From assembly GCF_007990935.1 (NCBI RefSeq), contig NZ_BJXJ01000009.1, positions 62,001-126,000 of the forward strand: a stretch of DNA of 64,000 nt. The letters are read 5' to 3'. Positions 18,009 to 27,536 of the stretch are shown here, piece after piece (within the stretch, counting starts at the first letter, position 1; every line of letters starts with the position of its first letter). The notes beneath the pieces are model-generated. The model saw nothing but the letters and a program-made list of their open reading frames with translations. It did not search any database and was not told where the DNA came from. The position numbers and the translations under genes are program-made. Source of the stretch: Vibrio sagamiensis NBRC 104589 (GTDB lineage: Bacteria > Pseudomonadota > Gammaproteobacteria > Enterobacterales > Vibrionaceae).

Positions 18009-19202
18009 TTAAAGAAGCTCTACCGACTGCTGTGCAATGACCCACTCTTCATTCGTTGGGATCACCAAAGCTTTAGCATCCAGAAGCTTCGAAGTAGCAA
18101 TAACACCAGGCTGCCCAAACCTTGCTTCTTCGTTGCCTTTTTCGTCTTCAACAAAACCAAGCAGTTTTAGATGTTTAATGATCTCACGTCGGATCGGCAA
18201 GGAGTTTTCACCGATTCCGCCTGTGAATATAATACCATCTAAAGAGTCTAACGCTGCTAAGTAAGACGCAATATACTTGGCAACACGATAAGTGAAGACT
18301 TGAAACGCCAACGTCGCACCTTCATGCCCTTCTTCCATGGCTTCTAAAATGCCGCGTGCATCACTCGTTAAGCCAGATACACCGAGGAACCCGGATTCTT
18401 TATTGAGCGCGTTGAAGACTTTTTCCTGCGACCAGCCTTTTTTAAGTAAGAATTCAATAATGCCAGGGTCCAGATCTCCACAGCGTGTGCCCATCATCAA
18501 ACCTGAAAGAGGCGTAAACCCCATGGAAGTATCAACAGACTCACCATTATTGATAGCACATACTGATGCACCATTACCTAAGTGAACAGAAATAAAACTT
18601 GCCTTTTCAACGGCTTTATTGACCATTTTTGCCGCTTCACGGCTAACAAAGTAGTGGCTTGTACCATGGAAACCGTAACGACGGATACCAAAATCAGTAT
18701 ACAATTCGTTGGCAATTGTGCCAGTGTAAGCTCTTTGAGGCATGGTTTGATGAAAGGCAGTATCAAATACAGCGAACTGAGGCAAAGTAGGAAATGCTTC
18801 GATTGCAGCTCGGATCCCTATCGCACCAGCGGGGTTGTGTAGCGGTGCTAAATCGGCCAGTTTTTCTATTTCAGTAGTTACATCTTCTGTAATACGCACA
18901 GTTTGAGTAAACTTCTCTCCACCATGAACAATACGATGCCCAACTGCGGCCAACTTTGGAGTAAGCCCAATTTTTTCGGTCAAATCAACTAATTGACTTA
19001 TTGCAATTTTGTGATGATTCCCTTCACCAGATAGAGCAACTTCCTCTTTATTACCATCGAATTTCCAACTCATGCGAGCATCAGCAAGACCAAAACATTC
19101 TCCAAGACCACTCAGAACCGTATCGCCTGATTGTGAATCAATGACAGCAAACTTTAGAGAAGAACTACCAGAATTAATTACCAGTACGTAGGAATTAGAC
19201 AT
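18009..19202 (-). CDS. ackA: Acetate kinase
   Basis: A full-length (397 aa) acetate kinase, interconverting acetate + ATP and acetyl phosphate + ADP. The N-terminal phosphate-binding signature VINSGSSSLKFAVID is at residues 7-21. RRYGFHGTSHYFV (catalytic His/Arg region), SVHLGNGASVCAI, and the C-terminal GGIGENS and ARFGQPG segments follow. The enzyme links to phosphotransacetylase, but there is no pta next to it: the gene ends in its own terminator and is monocistronic. Vibrios often carry a second ackA away from the ackA-pta operon, and this may be that copy. Confidence 0.97.
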   Translation of the reverse strand: MSNSYVLVINSGSSSLKFAVIDSQSGDTVLSGLGECFGLADARMSWKFDGNKEEVALSGEGNHHKIAISQLVDLTEKIGLTPKLAAVGHRIVHGGEKFTQTVRITEDVTTEIEKLADLAPLHNPAGAIGIRAAIEAFPTLPQFAVFDTAFHQTMPQRAYTGTIANELYTDFGIRRYGFHGTSHYFVSREAAKMVNKAVEKASFISVHLGNGASVCAINNGESVDTSMGFTPLSGLMMGTRCGDLDPGIIEFLLKKGWSQEKVFNALNKESGFLGVSGLTSDARGILEAMEEGHEGATLAFQVFTYRVAKYIASYLAALDSLDGIIFTGGIGENSLPIRREIIKHLKLLGFVEDEKGNEEARFGQPGVIATSKLLDAKALVIPTNEEWVIAQQSVELL

Positions 19203-19506
19203 TTCACGTTACCCATTATCAAACCAAAAGGTTGGCACTTATTATGTGACGAACGTTATACCCAAGCACTATCAGTAGAAGAAAACATGACTGATTGCTA
19301 ATTAAGTATGCCTAGCATTATGCAATATTTTTTTAATTTATCAACAAAAGCTTAGTTTTCATTACGGTTACTCTGGTTTGATTATGACAATTAATAGTAT
19401 TTAAAAAGTTCTTATAAATAAACTACTATACTGAATTGGCTAGTGGTGCTGGATTGAAGAAAATTTTTAATAATGAATAGTTTAGCTATATAGAGAATGG
19501 GTAATA
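19203..19506. other. ackA upstream region
   Basis: About 300 AT-rich bases between ackA (leftward) and the deaD terminator. It should contain the ackA promoter. A half copy of the TACCCAAG element occurs near 19259. I could not identify a convincing FNR or ArcA box. Confidence 0.4.
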
Positions 19507-19536
19507 TAAAAAAACCGAGCATATAGCTCGGTTTCA
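19507..19536 (-). terminator. Rho-independent terminator of deaD
   Basis: On the minus strand, AAACCGAGC, loop TATAT, GCTCGGTTTTTTT lies about 25 bp after the helicase stop codon, with a strong stem and T run. Confidence 0.9.
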
Positions 19537-19561
19537 AAAATTACATTAGCAAAGCAACATA

Positions 19562-21457
19562 TTATGCTTCTGGTGTACGACGACCACGGCTATGACCACG
19601 CTCACCACGGTGTGCACCGCGGTGGTCTCCACCACGGTTACGATCGAAGCGACGTTCGCCTCCCTCACGGTTGCCATCTCGGTTACCATCACGATTACCA
19701 CGGTAGCCGCCGCCTTCACGACGTCCACCTTCACGATTACCACGGTAACCACCGCCATCACGACGTCCACCATCACGACGACCACCTTCACGACGACCAC
19801 GAGATTCACGGAAATCATCAAAGTCACATACAACAGCACCGACTTCTTTTTGACGAATACGCAGTTTACTTAACTTATTTGCAGCATCTGAAGTCATTGC
19901 TTTAGGAAGCTGAACAAAGGTATGCCCTTGTGCAAGTTTGATTGCACCAATAGAACCTTTGCCTAGGCCAAGTTCGTTAGCAAGCGCACCTACAATGTCT
20001 TTCACTTGAACGCCTTGTTCACGGCCGACTTGAAGTTGGTATGTATCCCAATCTTGATTGTTTGTTGAACGACCGCCACCTTCACGACGTTCTTTACGAC
20101 GTTGTTTATCACGCTCAATTGCTTCAATCATTGGGTCTTCGCCAATGTAGAATAGAGGGCGCTTACCTTGCTGACGCTTAAGAAGCATTGCAGCTAGAGT
20201 CACAGGCTCAATATCTAATGTCGTTTGCAGCTTTTCTACAAGTTCAGCAAACTTATCTAGAGATTTGTGTTCTTTCTCAGACTCAAGTTCTTCAGCAAGT
20301 TTGTTCAAACGAGCTTCAGCAACTTTATCACGCAAAGGAAGTTGGATTTCCTCCATTGAGGACTTAGTCACACGCTCAATCGTACGAAGCATACGAATTT
20401 GGTTAGTACGAACCAATAGAATTGCTTTACCCTTACGTCCAGCACGACCAGTACGGCCAATACGGTGGATGTACGATTCTACGTCAAATGGAATATCGTA
20501 GTTAAATACATGAGTAATGCGTGGAACATCCAAACCACGAGCCACAACGTCAGTTGCAACTAGGATATCAATCACACCTTGTTTAATATGATCAACTGTG
20601 CGCTCACGTAAAGACTGAGGAATATCACCGTGCAATGCAGACGCTTTAAAGCCGCGTGCAGAAAGCCAATCGGCCAGACGCTCAGTATCTTGACGAGTAC
20701 GTACAAATACAATAGATGCATCGGTCTCTTCAGTTTCAAGAAGACGAGACATTGCTTCATCTTTCTCTACACCTTTTACTACCCAGAATTGCTGTTGTAC
20801 TTTGTCTACAGTATGGTTTTTACCTGCAACGTCAACCATGACTGGATCACGTAGAAAGCGCTCTACAATGTTTTTCAACATAGGAGGCATTGTTGCAGAG
20901 AAAAGTACGCGTTGTGCTGAAGCAGGTGCATGCTCCATAATCTCGGTAACATCATCAACAAAGCCCATGTTCAGCATTTCGTCTGCTTCATCAAGAACGA
21001 ATGTGTGAACTTCGTCTAGGTGTAAACGTTCACGATTGATAAGGTCTTGAACACGACCAGGTGTACCAACAACAACGTGAGCACCGCTTTTCAGAGCACG
21101 CATTTGATCAACGATAGATGCACCACCGTAGATTTCTAATACTTTAAGACCTTTGATATTTTTACCAAGGTTCTTCATCTCTGCCGCAACTTGAATTGCT
21201 AGCTCACGAGTTGGAGCAAGAACGATAGCTTGTGGCTTACGTTGGTCAAGTTTGATTTTGTTAAGCAATGGCAAAGAGAATGCCGCTGTCTTACCTGTAC
21301 CTGTTTGTGCTTTACCCAGCGCGTCTGAACCTTTTAGCAAGTGCGGGATTGCCGCTGCTTGAATTGGAGTTGGAGACACGAAACCCATTCCGTCTAGAGC
21401 AGAAAGGATAGAATCATTCAGTGATAACTCGCTGAACTTAATTACAGAATCTTGCAT
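19562..21457 (-). CDS. deaD: Cold-shock DEAD-box RNA helicase
   Basis: A 631-aa DEAD-box helicase of the DeaD/CsdA group, acting in ribosome assembly and RNA decay at low temperature. Motifs: AQTGTGKT at 50-57, PTRELA around 82-87, DEAD at 156-159, SAT near 187, and the C-terminal HRIGRTGRAGR. A DbpA/CsdA-like RNA-binding domain (VGALANELGLGKGSIG onward) and a basic Gly/Arg tail follow. The tail is built of GGRRDGG and GGYRGNR repeats encoded at about 19600-19805, where the opposite strand shows long spurious open frames. The 359-bp upstream region shared with rnb would allow a long 5' leader, typical of cold-shock mRNAs. Confidence 0.96.
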   Translation of the reverse strand: MQDSVIKFSELSLNDSILSALDGMGFVSPTPIQAAAIPHLLKGSDALGKAQTGTGKTAAFSLPLLNKIKLDQRKPQAIVLAPTRELAIQVAAEMKNLGKNIKGLKVLEIYGGASIVDQMRALKSGAHVVVGTPGRVQDLINRERLHLDEVHTFVLDEADEMLNMGFVDDVTEIMEHAPASAQRVLFSATMPPMLKNIVERFLRDPVMVDVAGKNHTVDKVQQQFWVVKGVEKDEAMSRLLETEETDASIVFVRTRQDTERLADWLSARGFKASALHGDIPQSLRERTVDHIKQGVIDILVATDVVARGLDVPRITHVFNYDIPFDVESYIHRIGRTGRAGRKGKAILLVRTNQIRMLRTIERVTKSSMEEIQLPLRDKVAEARLNKLAEELESEKEHKSLDKFAELVEKLQTTLDIEPVTLAAMLLKRQQGKRPLFYIGEDPMIEAIERDKQRRKERREGGGRSTNNQDWDTYQLQVGREQGVQVKDIVGALANELGLGKGSIGAIKLAQGHTFVQLPKAMTSDAANKLSKLRIRQKEVGAVVCDFDDFRESRGRREGGRRDGGRRDGGGYRGNREGGRREGGGYRGNRDGNRDGNREGGERRFDRNRGGDHRGAHRGERGHSRGRRTPEA

Positions 21458-21816
21458 TGGGATCCTACTTAATTAAACAAAAAACAGTCCCATATGCTCT
21501 TCCAATTCGATACTGATTCATCTGATAGGTTCAGACAAGAATTAGTACAGTACACAACCGCGATAAGCCATTAGGGACAACTAAGGGACGCGGATTATTC
21601 CTCAAATGCATAAAAAAAGCCAGAAAAAATTGAATTACATCACAATTTATTCTCAGAAATCGCACTTTTAGAATGATTTTTCAACGTCCAAGCATATTTG
21701 ATAAAGAAAAGTACACTATTCTACCCAATTTACATCGGTAATTTTGTGTCCTTAGGTAGTAATCATAGTTCGCAATGATTATAGTGTGTGCAACTCAACT
21801 GGTAAGTTAAATAAAG
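21458..21816. promoter_or_regulatory. Divergent promoter region deaD/rnb
   Basis: 359 bp separate deaD (leftward) and rnb (rightward). The length suggests a long deaD leader. No hairpin or riboswitch was clearly recognised, and individual promoters are not assigned. Confidence 0.45.
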
Positions 21817-23820
21817 ATGTTTCAAGATAATCCGCTATTAAATCAACTTAAGCAGCAAATCCAAGAGACCCTGCCTAAAAAAGAAGGCTCTATTAAAGCA
21901 ACCGATAAAGGTTTTGGCTTCCTTGAAGTCGATAATAAAACCAGCTTCTTCATTCCACCCGCTTACATGAAAAAATGTATGCACGGTGATAAGGTTGTTG
22001 CCATTATTCGTACGGAAAAAGAGCGTGAAGTCGCTGAGCCACAAGAGCTCCTAGAACAAGCTTTTACCCGCTTTATTGGCCGTATTAAGTTGTTCAAAGG
22101 CAAACTCAACGTTGTACCAGACCACCCACAACTTAAAAAGCTGTCTCTTAAAGCAAAATTAACAAAAGGCTTAAAGACCGATGAATTCAAAGAAGGTGAT
22201 TGGGTTGTTGCCAACCTTGTTCGTCATCCTCTTAAAGATGAGGGTGCCTTTTTGGTTGAGATCACCGAAAAGATCACCGATGCCGATGATAAAATTGCCC
22301 CTTGGTGGGTAACGCTCGCTCAAAATGGGTTACCAAACTCAGAGCCTGAGGGAATCGATAACTGGGTACTGCAAGACGATGCCGATCTGGATCGCCTTGA
22401 TATGACCCACGTTCCTTTCGTCACTATTGATGGTGAGTCAACCAAAGATATGGATGATGCTTTGTATGCTAAGCAAAACGAATCGGGTGATTTTGAGCTG
22501 ACCATCGCGATTGCGGATCCAACGGCCTACATCACGCCTGACGACAGCATGGATAAAGTTGCTCGTGAGCGTGGCTATACCATTTATCTACCAGGACGGA
22601 ACATTCCTATGTTACCTCGTGATTTAGCAGACAATCTTTGTTCTCTGCTAGAAGGCGAGACTCGCCCTGCTATCTGTTGTAGCGTTACGGTCAGCAAGGA
22701 AGGGGTTATTGCTGATGATATCCGTTTCTTCGCCGCGAACATCCGCTCTCATGCACGGCTTGCCTACAATAAAGTTTCAGATTGGCTTGAACATGGGCTA
22801 ACCGATGAATGGCAACCAGACGACACGATCGCTGCCACAGTGCGTGACCTTTATGCCTTCTCGCTCGCTCGTGCTGAATGGCGTGAAAATAATGCCGTTG
22901 TATTCCCAGATCGCCCTGATTATCGTTTTGAACTCAGTGAAGATAATGACGTTATCGCGATTCATGCCGATCTAAGACGCAGTGCTAATCGCCTAGTTGA
23001 AGAAGCCATGATTACAGCCAATATCTGTGCGGGTAGAGTGCTTAACGACAAGTTCCAATTGGGCGTCTTTAATACGCACGCTGGCTTCAAAACAGAAAAG
23101 ATCGACGATGTTATTGCGCTTATCAATCCAGAAGCGACATTGGAGTTTACTGCGGAGTCAATCAAGACACTGGAAGGCTTTGCAGCTCTTCGTCGTTGGT
23201 TAGCCAAACAAGAGACCCCATATCTCGACAATCGTATTCGTAAGTTCCAAGCATACAGTGAAGTGGGCAATCAACCTCTTCCTCATTATGCTATGGGCCT
23301 TGATATTTATGCTACTTGGACATCACCGATACGTAAATATGGAGACATGATCAACCACCGCTTACTTAAAGCGGTTATTTTGAACAAAGAACCTATCCAG
23401 AAGCCAGACGATGCGATTGGTGATGAGCTCGCGATACATCGTAAGCATCACAAAATGGCTGAGCGTGGCGTTTCCGACTGGCTATATACTCGCACACTAA
23501 CCAATGAACCAGATAACAAAACCTGTTTCGTTGGTGAAATTTTTGACATTAATAGAGCAGGAGCACGTGTTCGGCTTCTTGAAAATGGCGCATCAGCCTT
23601 TATTCCAGGTGCTTTAATTGTCAATAATAAGGAACGAATTGATTGTAACGCTGAAAACGGCACGATTTCTATCGATAAAGAAGTCGTCTACAAACTGGGA
23701 GATACCCTTGAGGTTATCCTAACTGACGTTAATCAAGAAAACCGCAATATCATTGCTAAACCAACCCAAATATTTGCTGAACAACCTGTCCCTCAAACAG
23801 AAGAGCAAACTGCAAAATAA
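21817..23820 (+). CDS. rnb: Exoribonuclease II
   Basis: A 667-aa processive 3'-5' exoribonuclease of the RNase II family. Cold-shock-like domains lead ([16 protein letters not shown] at about 23-38), followed by the RNB catalytic domain with [12 protein letters not shown] carrying the metal-binding aspartates. [18 protein letters not shown] and the [17 protein letters not shown] segment follow, then a C-terminal S1 domain ([17 protein letters not shown]). The length fits RNase II rather than the longer RNase R. It degrades unstructured RNA in the cytoplasm. It diverges from deaD, an RNA helicase, so the pair may be co-regulated, and it ends at a strong terminator. Confidence 0.96.
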   Translation: MFQDNPLLNQLKQQIQETLPKKEGSIKATDKGFGFLEVDNKTSFFIPPAYMKKCMHGDKVVAIIRTEKEREVAEPQELLEQAFTRFIGRIKLFKGKLNVVPDHPQLKKLSLKAKLTKGLKTDEFKEGDWVVANLVRHPLKDEGAFLVEITEKITDADDKIAPWWVTLAQNGLPNSEPEGIDNWVLQDDADLDRLDMTHVPFVTIDGESTKDMDDALYAKQNESGDFELTIAIADPTAYITPDDSMDKVARERGYTIYLPGRNIPMLPRDLADNLCSLLEGETRPAICCSVTVSKEGVIADDIRFFAANIRSHARLAYNKVSDWLEHGLTDEWQPDDTIAATVRDLYAFSLARAEWRENNAVVFPDRPDYRFELSEDNDVIAIHADLRRSANRLVEEAMITANICAGRVLNDKFQLGVFNTHAGFKTEKIDDVIALINPEATLEFTAESIKTLEGFAALRRWLAKQETPYLDNRIRKFQAYSEVGNQPLPHYAMGLDIYATWTSPIRKYGDMINHRLLKAVILNKEPIQKPDDAIGDELAIHRKHHKMAERGVSDWLYTRTLTNEPDNKTCFVGEIFDINRAGARVRLLENGASAFIPGALIVNNKERIDCNAENGTISIDKEVVYKLGDTLEVILTDVNQENRNIIAKPTQIFAEQPVPQTEEQTAK

Positions 23821-23841
23821 TTCATTGGTTTTGAACGCCAT

Positions 23842-23867
23842 AAAGCGCTCGGTTTGAGCGCTTTTTT
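23842..23867 (+). terminator. Rho-independent terminator of rnb
   Basis: AAAGCGCTC, loop GGTTT, GAGCGCTTTTTT lies about 20 bp after the rnb stop, with a strong stem and T run. Confidence 0.92.
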
Positions 23868-23893
23868 ATTTGCCCAATATAAGTGACTTTAAA

Positions 23894-24585
23894 ATGCCAA
23901 ATATTGATATCCTTCGCTTTCACCGATTTGCTGCTAGAAAGGCAGAACGTTATAGTACAAAGCAAAATGGGATCTATTTTATTGAAAGCGGAACCTTCCT
24001 TCTAAGGCAACCATAAGGAGCAGAGATTGAGCTTAAAGCTGGAGACTTTACACTTTACAACTCTAATGAACTGAATAATTCAGAGGCTTTTCCAGGATAT
24101 TTCAGTGCTATTAGAATTATATTTGACGCTCGCTTATTTACATAGCTTAAACTAGTACACAAATACCAGAAACCACAAAATACTCAAAAACAAGTAGCAC
24201 TGGCTTTACTCGCACTCATACTCAAGGAAGAGCCGAATGTTCTCTCAATTATCGATGAGACAAGTAATCTAGCGACATCACAACAAACCATCGAATATAT
24301 TGAAACGCACTTAGAAAAAGAAATTACTCTAAGCATCGTTGCAAATCATCTCAATATATCTATTGCTACTTTAAAGCGCCGACTCGCCGCTGAAGGTCTT
24401 TCGTTTTCACAAATTTTAAAAATAAAGCGGATTACTATGCTGCCACACAACTATGTATTACACAAAAATCAATCTCAGACATTGCTTTTGAATCGGGTTT
24501 TAGAAATGCCGCACATTTTACTACGGCTTTTAAATCTATTCACGCCATTACTCCAAAAGCTTTTCGTAACCAAATTAGAACTTAG
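23894..24585 (+). pseudogene. AraC-family transcriptional regulator, broken
   Basis: From the ATG at 23894 the frame reads MPNIDILRFHRFAARK and a cupin-like sensor domain (GIYFIESGTFLLRQP). A TAA interrupts after about 42 codons, and a TAG after a second open stretch ending FDARLFT. The same frame then encodes the first AraC helix-turn-helix (TLSIVANHLNISIATLKRRL). Near 24426 the frame shifts and the second half continues (YYAATQLCITQKSISDIAF, then ESGFRNAAHFTTAFKSI) to a TAG at 24583-24585. Two stops and one frameshift in an otherwise complete ~230-residue AraC protein mark a decayed gene. The layout resembles the ToxT/Rns-type virulence regulators, but its targets are unknown. Confidence 0.87.
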
Positions 24586-24686
24586 AATAACACACTGATG
24601 AAGGCCAACCATTTGACGTTGAATCAGTTCAATAAAAACAACATTCGGCTCAGCACTGTCGTTCAATTGTTACATAACTTCAAACA

Positions 24687-25040
24687 TTATGACCAAAAAC
24701 AAGCCAATGGATCAGATTCTAGCTCAGCTAAAATAGTTTCAAGATTACTGCTAGTTGAGAGTGTCTCATAAGGAATCCAAATTAAATCTTCCTCTCCGCT
24801 TTTAGGTATGTAGAGTTCCCAAAGTTGAGATTTTGCATCGAAGGATACCTTGGCAACCGGAGACGTGTATTCGCTATGTTGTGAATCTAATAAAAAATGT
24901 GCTTGATAAAGTTCAATGCCATTTTCCAAGGGTTCATAAAGGCATTTACCTAACTCAACTGAAACATTTGCGTTTCTCTGGCCGCAAAGCAGTTCAATGG
25001 ACTTATACAAGCGACCAATCGCCATTTGAGACACAGACAT
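24687..25040 (-). CDS. DUF3024-family protein
   Basis: A 117-aa cytoplasmic protein whose C-terminal part follows the DUF3024 pattern: SPVAKVSFDAKSQLWELY, a short spacer, DLIWIPYETL, then ILAELESDPLACFWS, where the ending FW-G/S is typical. GGAG stands seven bases before the ATG. The function of the family is unknown. The gene is a single unit between the broken AraC gene and the PstS-like gene. Confidence 0.8.
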   Translation of the reverse strand: MSVSQMAIGRLYKSIELLCGQRNANVSVELGKCLYEPLENGIELYQAHFLLDSQHSEYTSPVAKVSFDAKSQLWELYIPKSGEEDLIWIPYETLSTSSNLETILAELESDPLACFWS

Positions 25041-25178
25041 AGGTATTCTCCCGTAGGGCTAGTATCTTAAGTTACTGGATATAAGTATACACCCAAGACC
25101 CGTATTACTGCAGATTCACAAAAATGAAACCAACAATATCTATCATATTACCTTTGTAATCTAATTTTGGAGCTTATT

Positions 25179-26006
25179 ATGTTACGTGTCTCTATGACGA
25201 TTGTTATCGCCATGGTTATATCTTTATCTTCTGCAACAGCAAAAGAAATCAATATATCAGGGTCGACCTCAATGGCTCAGATTATCGATGTGTTAGCAGA
25301 ACAATATAACAAAGACCATCCAAATAACTTTATTGCAGTCCAGGGCATAGGCTCAAGCGCTGGTATTGCGATGGTTAATAAAGGTGTGGTTGAGCTTGGA
25401 ATGAGCTCTCGTTACCTTACTCAGCATGAGAAAAATAAAGATCTAAGTATCCTGCCTATTGCTTATGATGGTCTTGCAATTATCGTGAATCGTGCGAACC
25501 CTATCGCTAACCTTACCGAGCAACAAATACATGATATTTATAAAGGTCGAATAACAAACTGGCAAAAAGTTGGCGGAGAAAATAAGCCTATCGTAGTCGT
25601 TACAAGAGAAACATCTTCAGGGTCTCGATACCGTTTTGAAGAATCACTCGGCTTAACGAAAGAGGTTAATGGAAGTACCGTTTCTAATATTGATCCACAT
25701 AGCCTCGTTGTTAATAATACGAGTACGGTTAAAACGCTTATCAGACATAATGTCAAAGCAATAGGCTTCATCTCACTAGGAGCAATGGATCAAGAGGTAA
25801 AAGCGTTATCATTTAACGGAGTGGCTCCATCAACAAAAAATATTGAAAGTCAACAATATGCTCTTGCAAGGCCATTTCTACTTATTTATCACAATGACCA
25901 TCTGGATCCGGATAGTGTTCAATTTATCTCGTATTTAAAATCTGCCAAGGCTCAGGAAATTATCGCAAAACGTGGATACATACCTAATTACAATCCAGCA
26001 CGTTAA
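25179..26006 (+). CDS. PstS-like phosphate-binding periplasmic protein
   Basis: A periplasmic solute-binding protein of the PstS family (275 aa). A signal peptide (MLRVSMTIVIAMVISLSSATA) ends near residue 21. The mature part has INISGSTSMAQII (phosphate-loop serine/threonine), VQGIGSSAGIAM, and TRETSSGSRYRFEE (SGTR-like anion loop). I chose the ATG at 25179, with GGAG seven bases upstream, over the TTG at 25167. No pstC, pstA or pstB follows. The protein is an orphan binding component that could feed a PST transporter encoded elsewhere or act in adhesion or sensing, as other short PstS-like proteins do. Confidence 0.9.
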   Translation: MLRVSMTIVIAMVISLSSATAKEINISGSTSMAQIIDVLAEQYNKDHPNNFIAVQGIGSSAGIAMVNKGVVELGMSSRYLTQHEKNKDLSILPIAYDGLAIIVNRANPIANLTEQQIHDIYKGRITNWQKVGGENKPIVVVTRETSSGSRYRFEESLGLTKEVNGSTVSNIDPHSLVVNNTSTVKTLIRHNVKAIGFISLGAMDQEVKALSFNGVAPSTKNIESQQYALARPFLLIYHNDHLDPDSVQFISYLKSAKAQEIIAKRGYIPNYNPAR

Positions 26007-26110
26007 AGCTGATCATTCATGTATCCTGTGACGGTCTGTAAAATAACAGGCCAAACGGCAAACTACCCATCGACCGCACTAACAATAGAAAATATTAATC
26101 AACATAAAGT

Positions 26111-26134
26111 AAAGGAGCCTCTTCGGCTCCTTTT
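26111..26134. terminator. Bidirectional terminator
   Basis: AAAGGAGCC, loop TCTTC, GGCTCCTTTT sits between the convergent pstS-like and MaoC genes and can serve both. Confidence 0.88.
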
Positions 26135-26172
26135 ACAAATTCAATCGTGCAATAACAATCAAATCAATTCAT

Positions 26173-26853
26173 CTAAAAGTGCAGCTGAATAACAGACACA
26201 ACGACAGCACCAGGACGACGGATGCCCTCTATTTCAACTTTGATTTCACGTTCGATTTCTAAACCTTTCTTGACTGGTGTCACTTTAACCAATGTGCTCG
26301 AAGCACGCACGTTATTACCTGCTTTAACCGGGTAAGGGAAACGTACTTGATTCAAACCAAGATTTACCACAAGCTTTGCTGTCGGAAATAAAGGCTGATC
26401 AGGGTCCACAGAATCGGTTAATTTCGGTAATAGTGCTAAAGTTAAAAAACCATGAGCAATGGTCGTTTTAAAAGGTGACTCATTTTCCGCTCGCTCAGGA
26501 TCAGTATGAATCCATTGCATATCCTCGGTAACAGAACCGAACTGATTAATGCGTTCTTGCGAAACATGTAACCAATCTCCGACATGAATAACTTCCCCTA
26601 CTTTCATCTTCAACTCGTCATATAGCATTCGAGCTTCTGGCTTCATGACAATAGGTTCTGTTTTAGTGTGCGACTTTTTTGTGACCACAGCTGATCGGCG
26701 TTCTCGAAGATTAGAAAAAAGCGGACGACTTTGTGCTTTACCTAAGAAATCACTCCAGTAATCGCGTAGCGCTGGAGACATCCGATTCATTAACTCTGTT
26801 TGATGAGAAGAAAACGCACCAACTTTGTCTTTAAATAGATTTGTGACTTTCAT
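26173..26853 (-). CDS. MaoC/NodN-type (R)-hydratase
   Basis: A 226-aa single hot-dog-fold hydratase with an ~85-residue N-terminal extension rich in charged residues. The catalytic region reads FGSVTEDMQWIHTDPERA (putative D111 and H116), then FKTTIAHGFLTLALLPKL, the NodN-like variant of the MaoC hydratase motif. Such enzymes hydrate trans-2-enoyl-CoA to (R)-3-hydroxyacyl-CoA, linking beta-oxidation to PHA synthesis or lipid metabolism. There is no PHA synthase next to it, so the pathway is open. It is monocistronic, with a terminator on its 3' side. Confidence 0.88.
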   Translation of the reverse strand: MKVTNLFKDKVGAFSSHQTELMNRMSPALRDYWSDFLGKAQSRPLFSNLRERRSAVVTKKSHTKTEPIVMKPEARMLYDELKMKVGEVIHVGDWLHVSQERINQFGSVTEDMQWIHTDPERAENESPFKTTIAHGFLTLALLPKLTDSVDPDQPLFPTAKLVVNLGLNQVRFPYPVKAGNNVRASSTLVKVTPVKKGLEIEREIKVEIEGIRRPGAVVVSVIQLHF

Positions 26854-27536
26854 TAGATACCCTTAGATTTTCCAATACAACTGGCTGTACCAGTTAATTT
26901 TGGATTAGTTAACAATACCTTGCAAATACTTTCGGGCGAACACCTGTTTGCTCACTTAGTCTTTTTTCTTTATTTTCAACAATATATAAATAAAACATCA
27001 TTTTATTGTGTACGATAAAATAATGCAAAATAAGGGAAAAATGGCTGATTATGGCACTTTTCCGATAATGCGACCCGTGTATCCTATTGTTATCCTCACA
27101 CTTAGTTCGATGATTTTAGGTAGTAAGGCTACTGCCAAATATACGGCTGATGCCAATTAAAATCATTACGATAAACCAATGTAAATCTAGCCTTATTTTT
27201 GTGATTCAAGTCAAATAAAAAATAATCCACCAAAAAACACAATCACCATAAACACTATTAATTTAGTCATTATTAGTAGTCAAAATACAAAATAGTTAAT
27301 GACACTGCCAGAATAACTAAAATAATCATTAATTCTATTAATTTTATAGGACTTCATATGAAATCAAATATGCTCTAACATTAGAATAAATTGATAAATA
27401 ATACTGTAGATAACTTTGTTATTTCTTTTATCGACATAAAAAATACTCAACATATCTACACATAAAAAGCACCCTAAATTTAGCTCTAAACCATACATCA
27501 AATCGACTTACAAAGTTTCGACAGTAACCGAATAGA
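26854..27536. other. AT-rich intergenic region before the Ter cluster
   Basis: About 680 bp, clearly more AT-rich than its surroundings, with one small possible ORF at 27041-27160. The left end holds the MaoC promoter and the right end must hold the Ter operon promoter. No terminal repeats or tRNA ends were recognised, although a change in composition at this edge is compatible with island insertion. Confidence 0.45.
27041..27160 (+). CDS. Possible 39-aa small protein with signal-like helix
   Basis: The ATG at 27041 follows TAAGGG with a five-base spacer. The reading is MADYGTFPIMRPVYPIVIL, then TLSSMILGSKATAKYTADAN and stop. The middle resembles a signal peptide or short transmembrane helix ending at an AxA-like site. 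It could be a real small envelope protein or the remnant of a longer exported protein whose 3' part is lost. No family is recognised. Confidence 0.28.
   Translation: MADYGTFPIMRPVYPIVILTLSSMILGSKATAKYTADAN

Noticed and set aside
19564..19905. Long plus-strand frames rich in His/Tyr or Thr opposite the deaD tail
   Set aside because: They are produced by the repetitive Gly/Arg codons of the helicase tail on the other strand. Composition is extreme, and no start signals or family resemblance are seen.
27300..27380. Tiny ORF after TATAGGACTTCAT before the Ter cluster
   Set aside because: It is only six codons long (ATG to TAA) and has no support as a gene or leader peptide.
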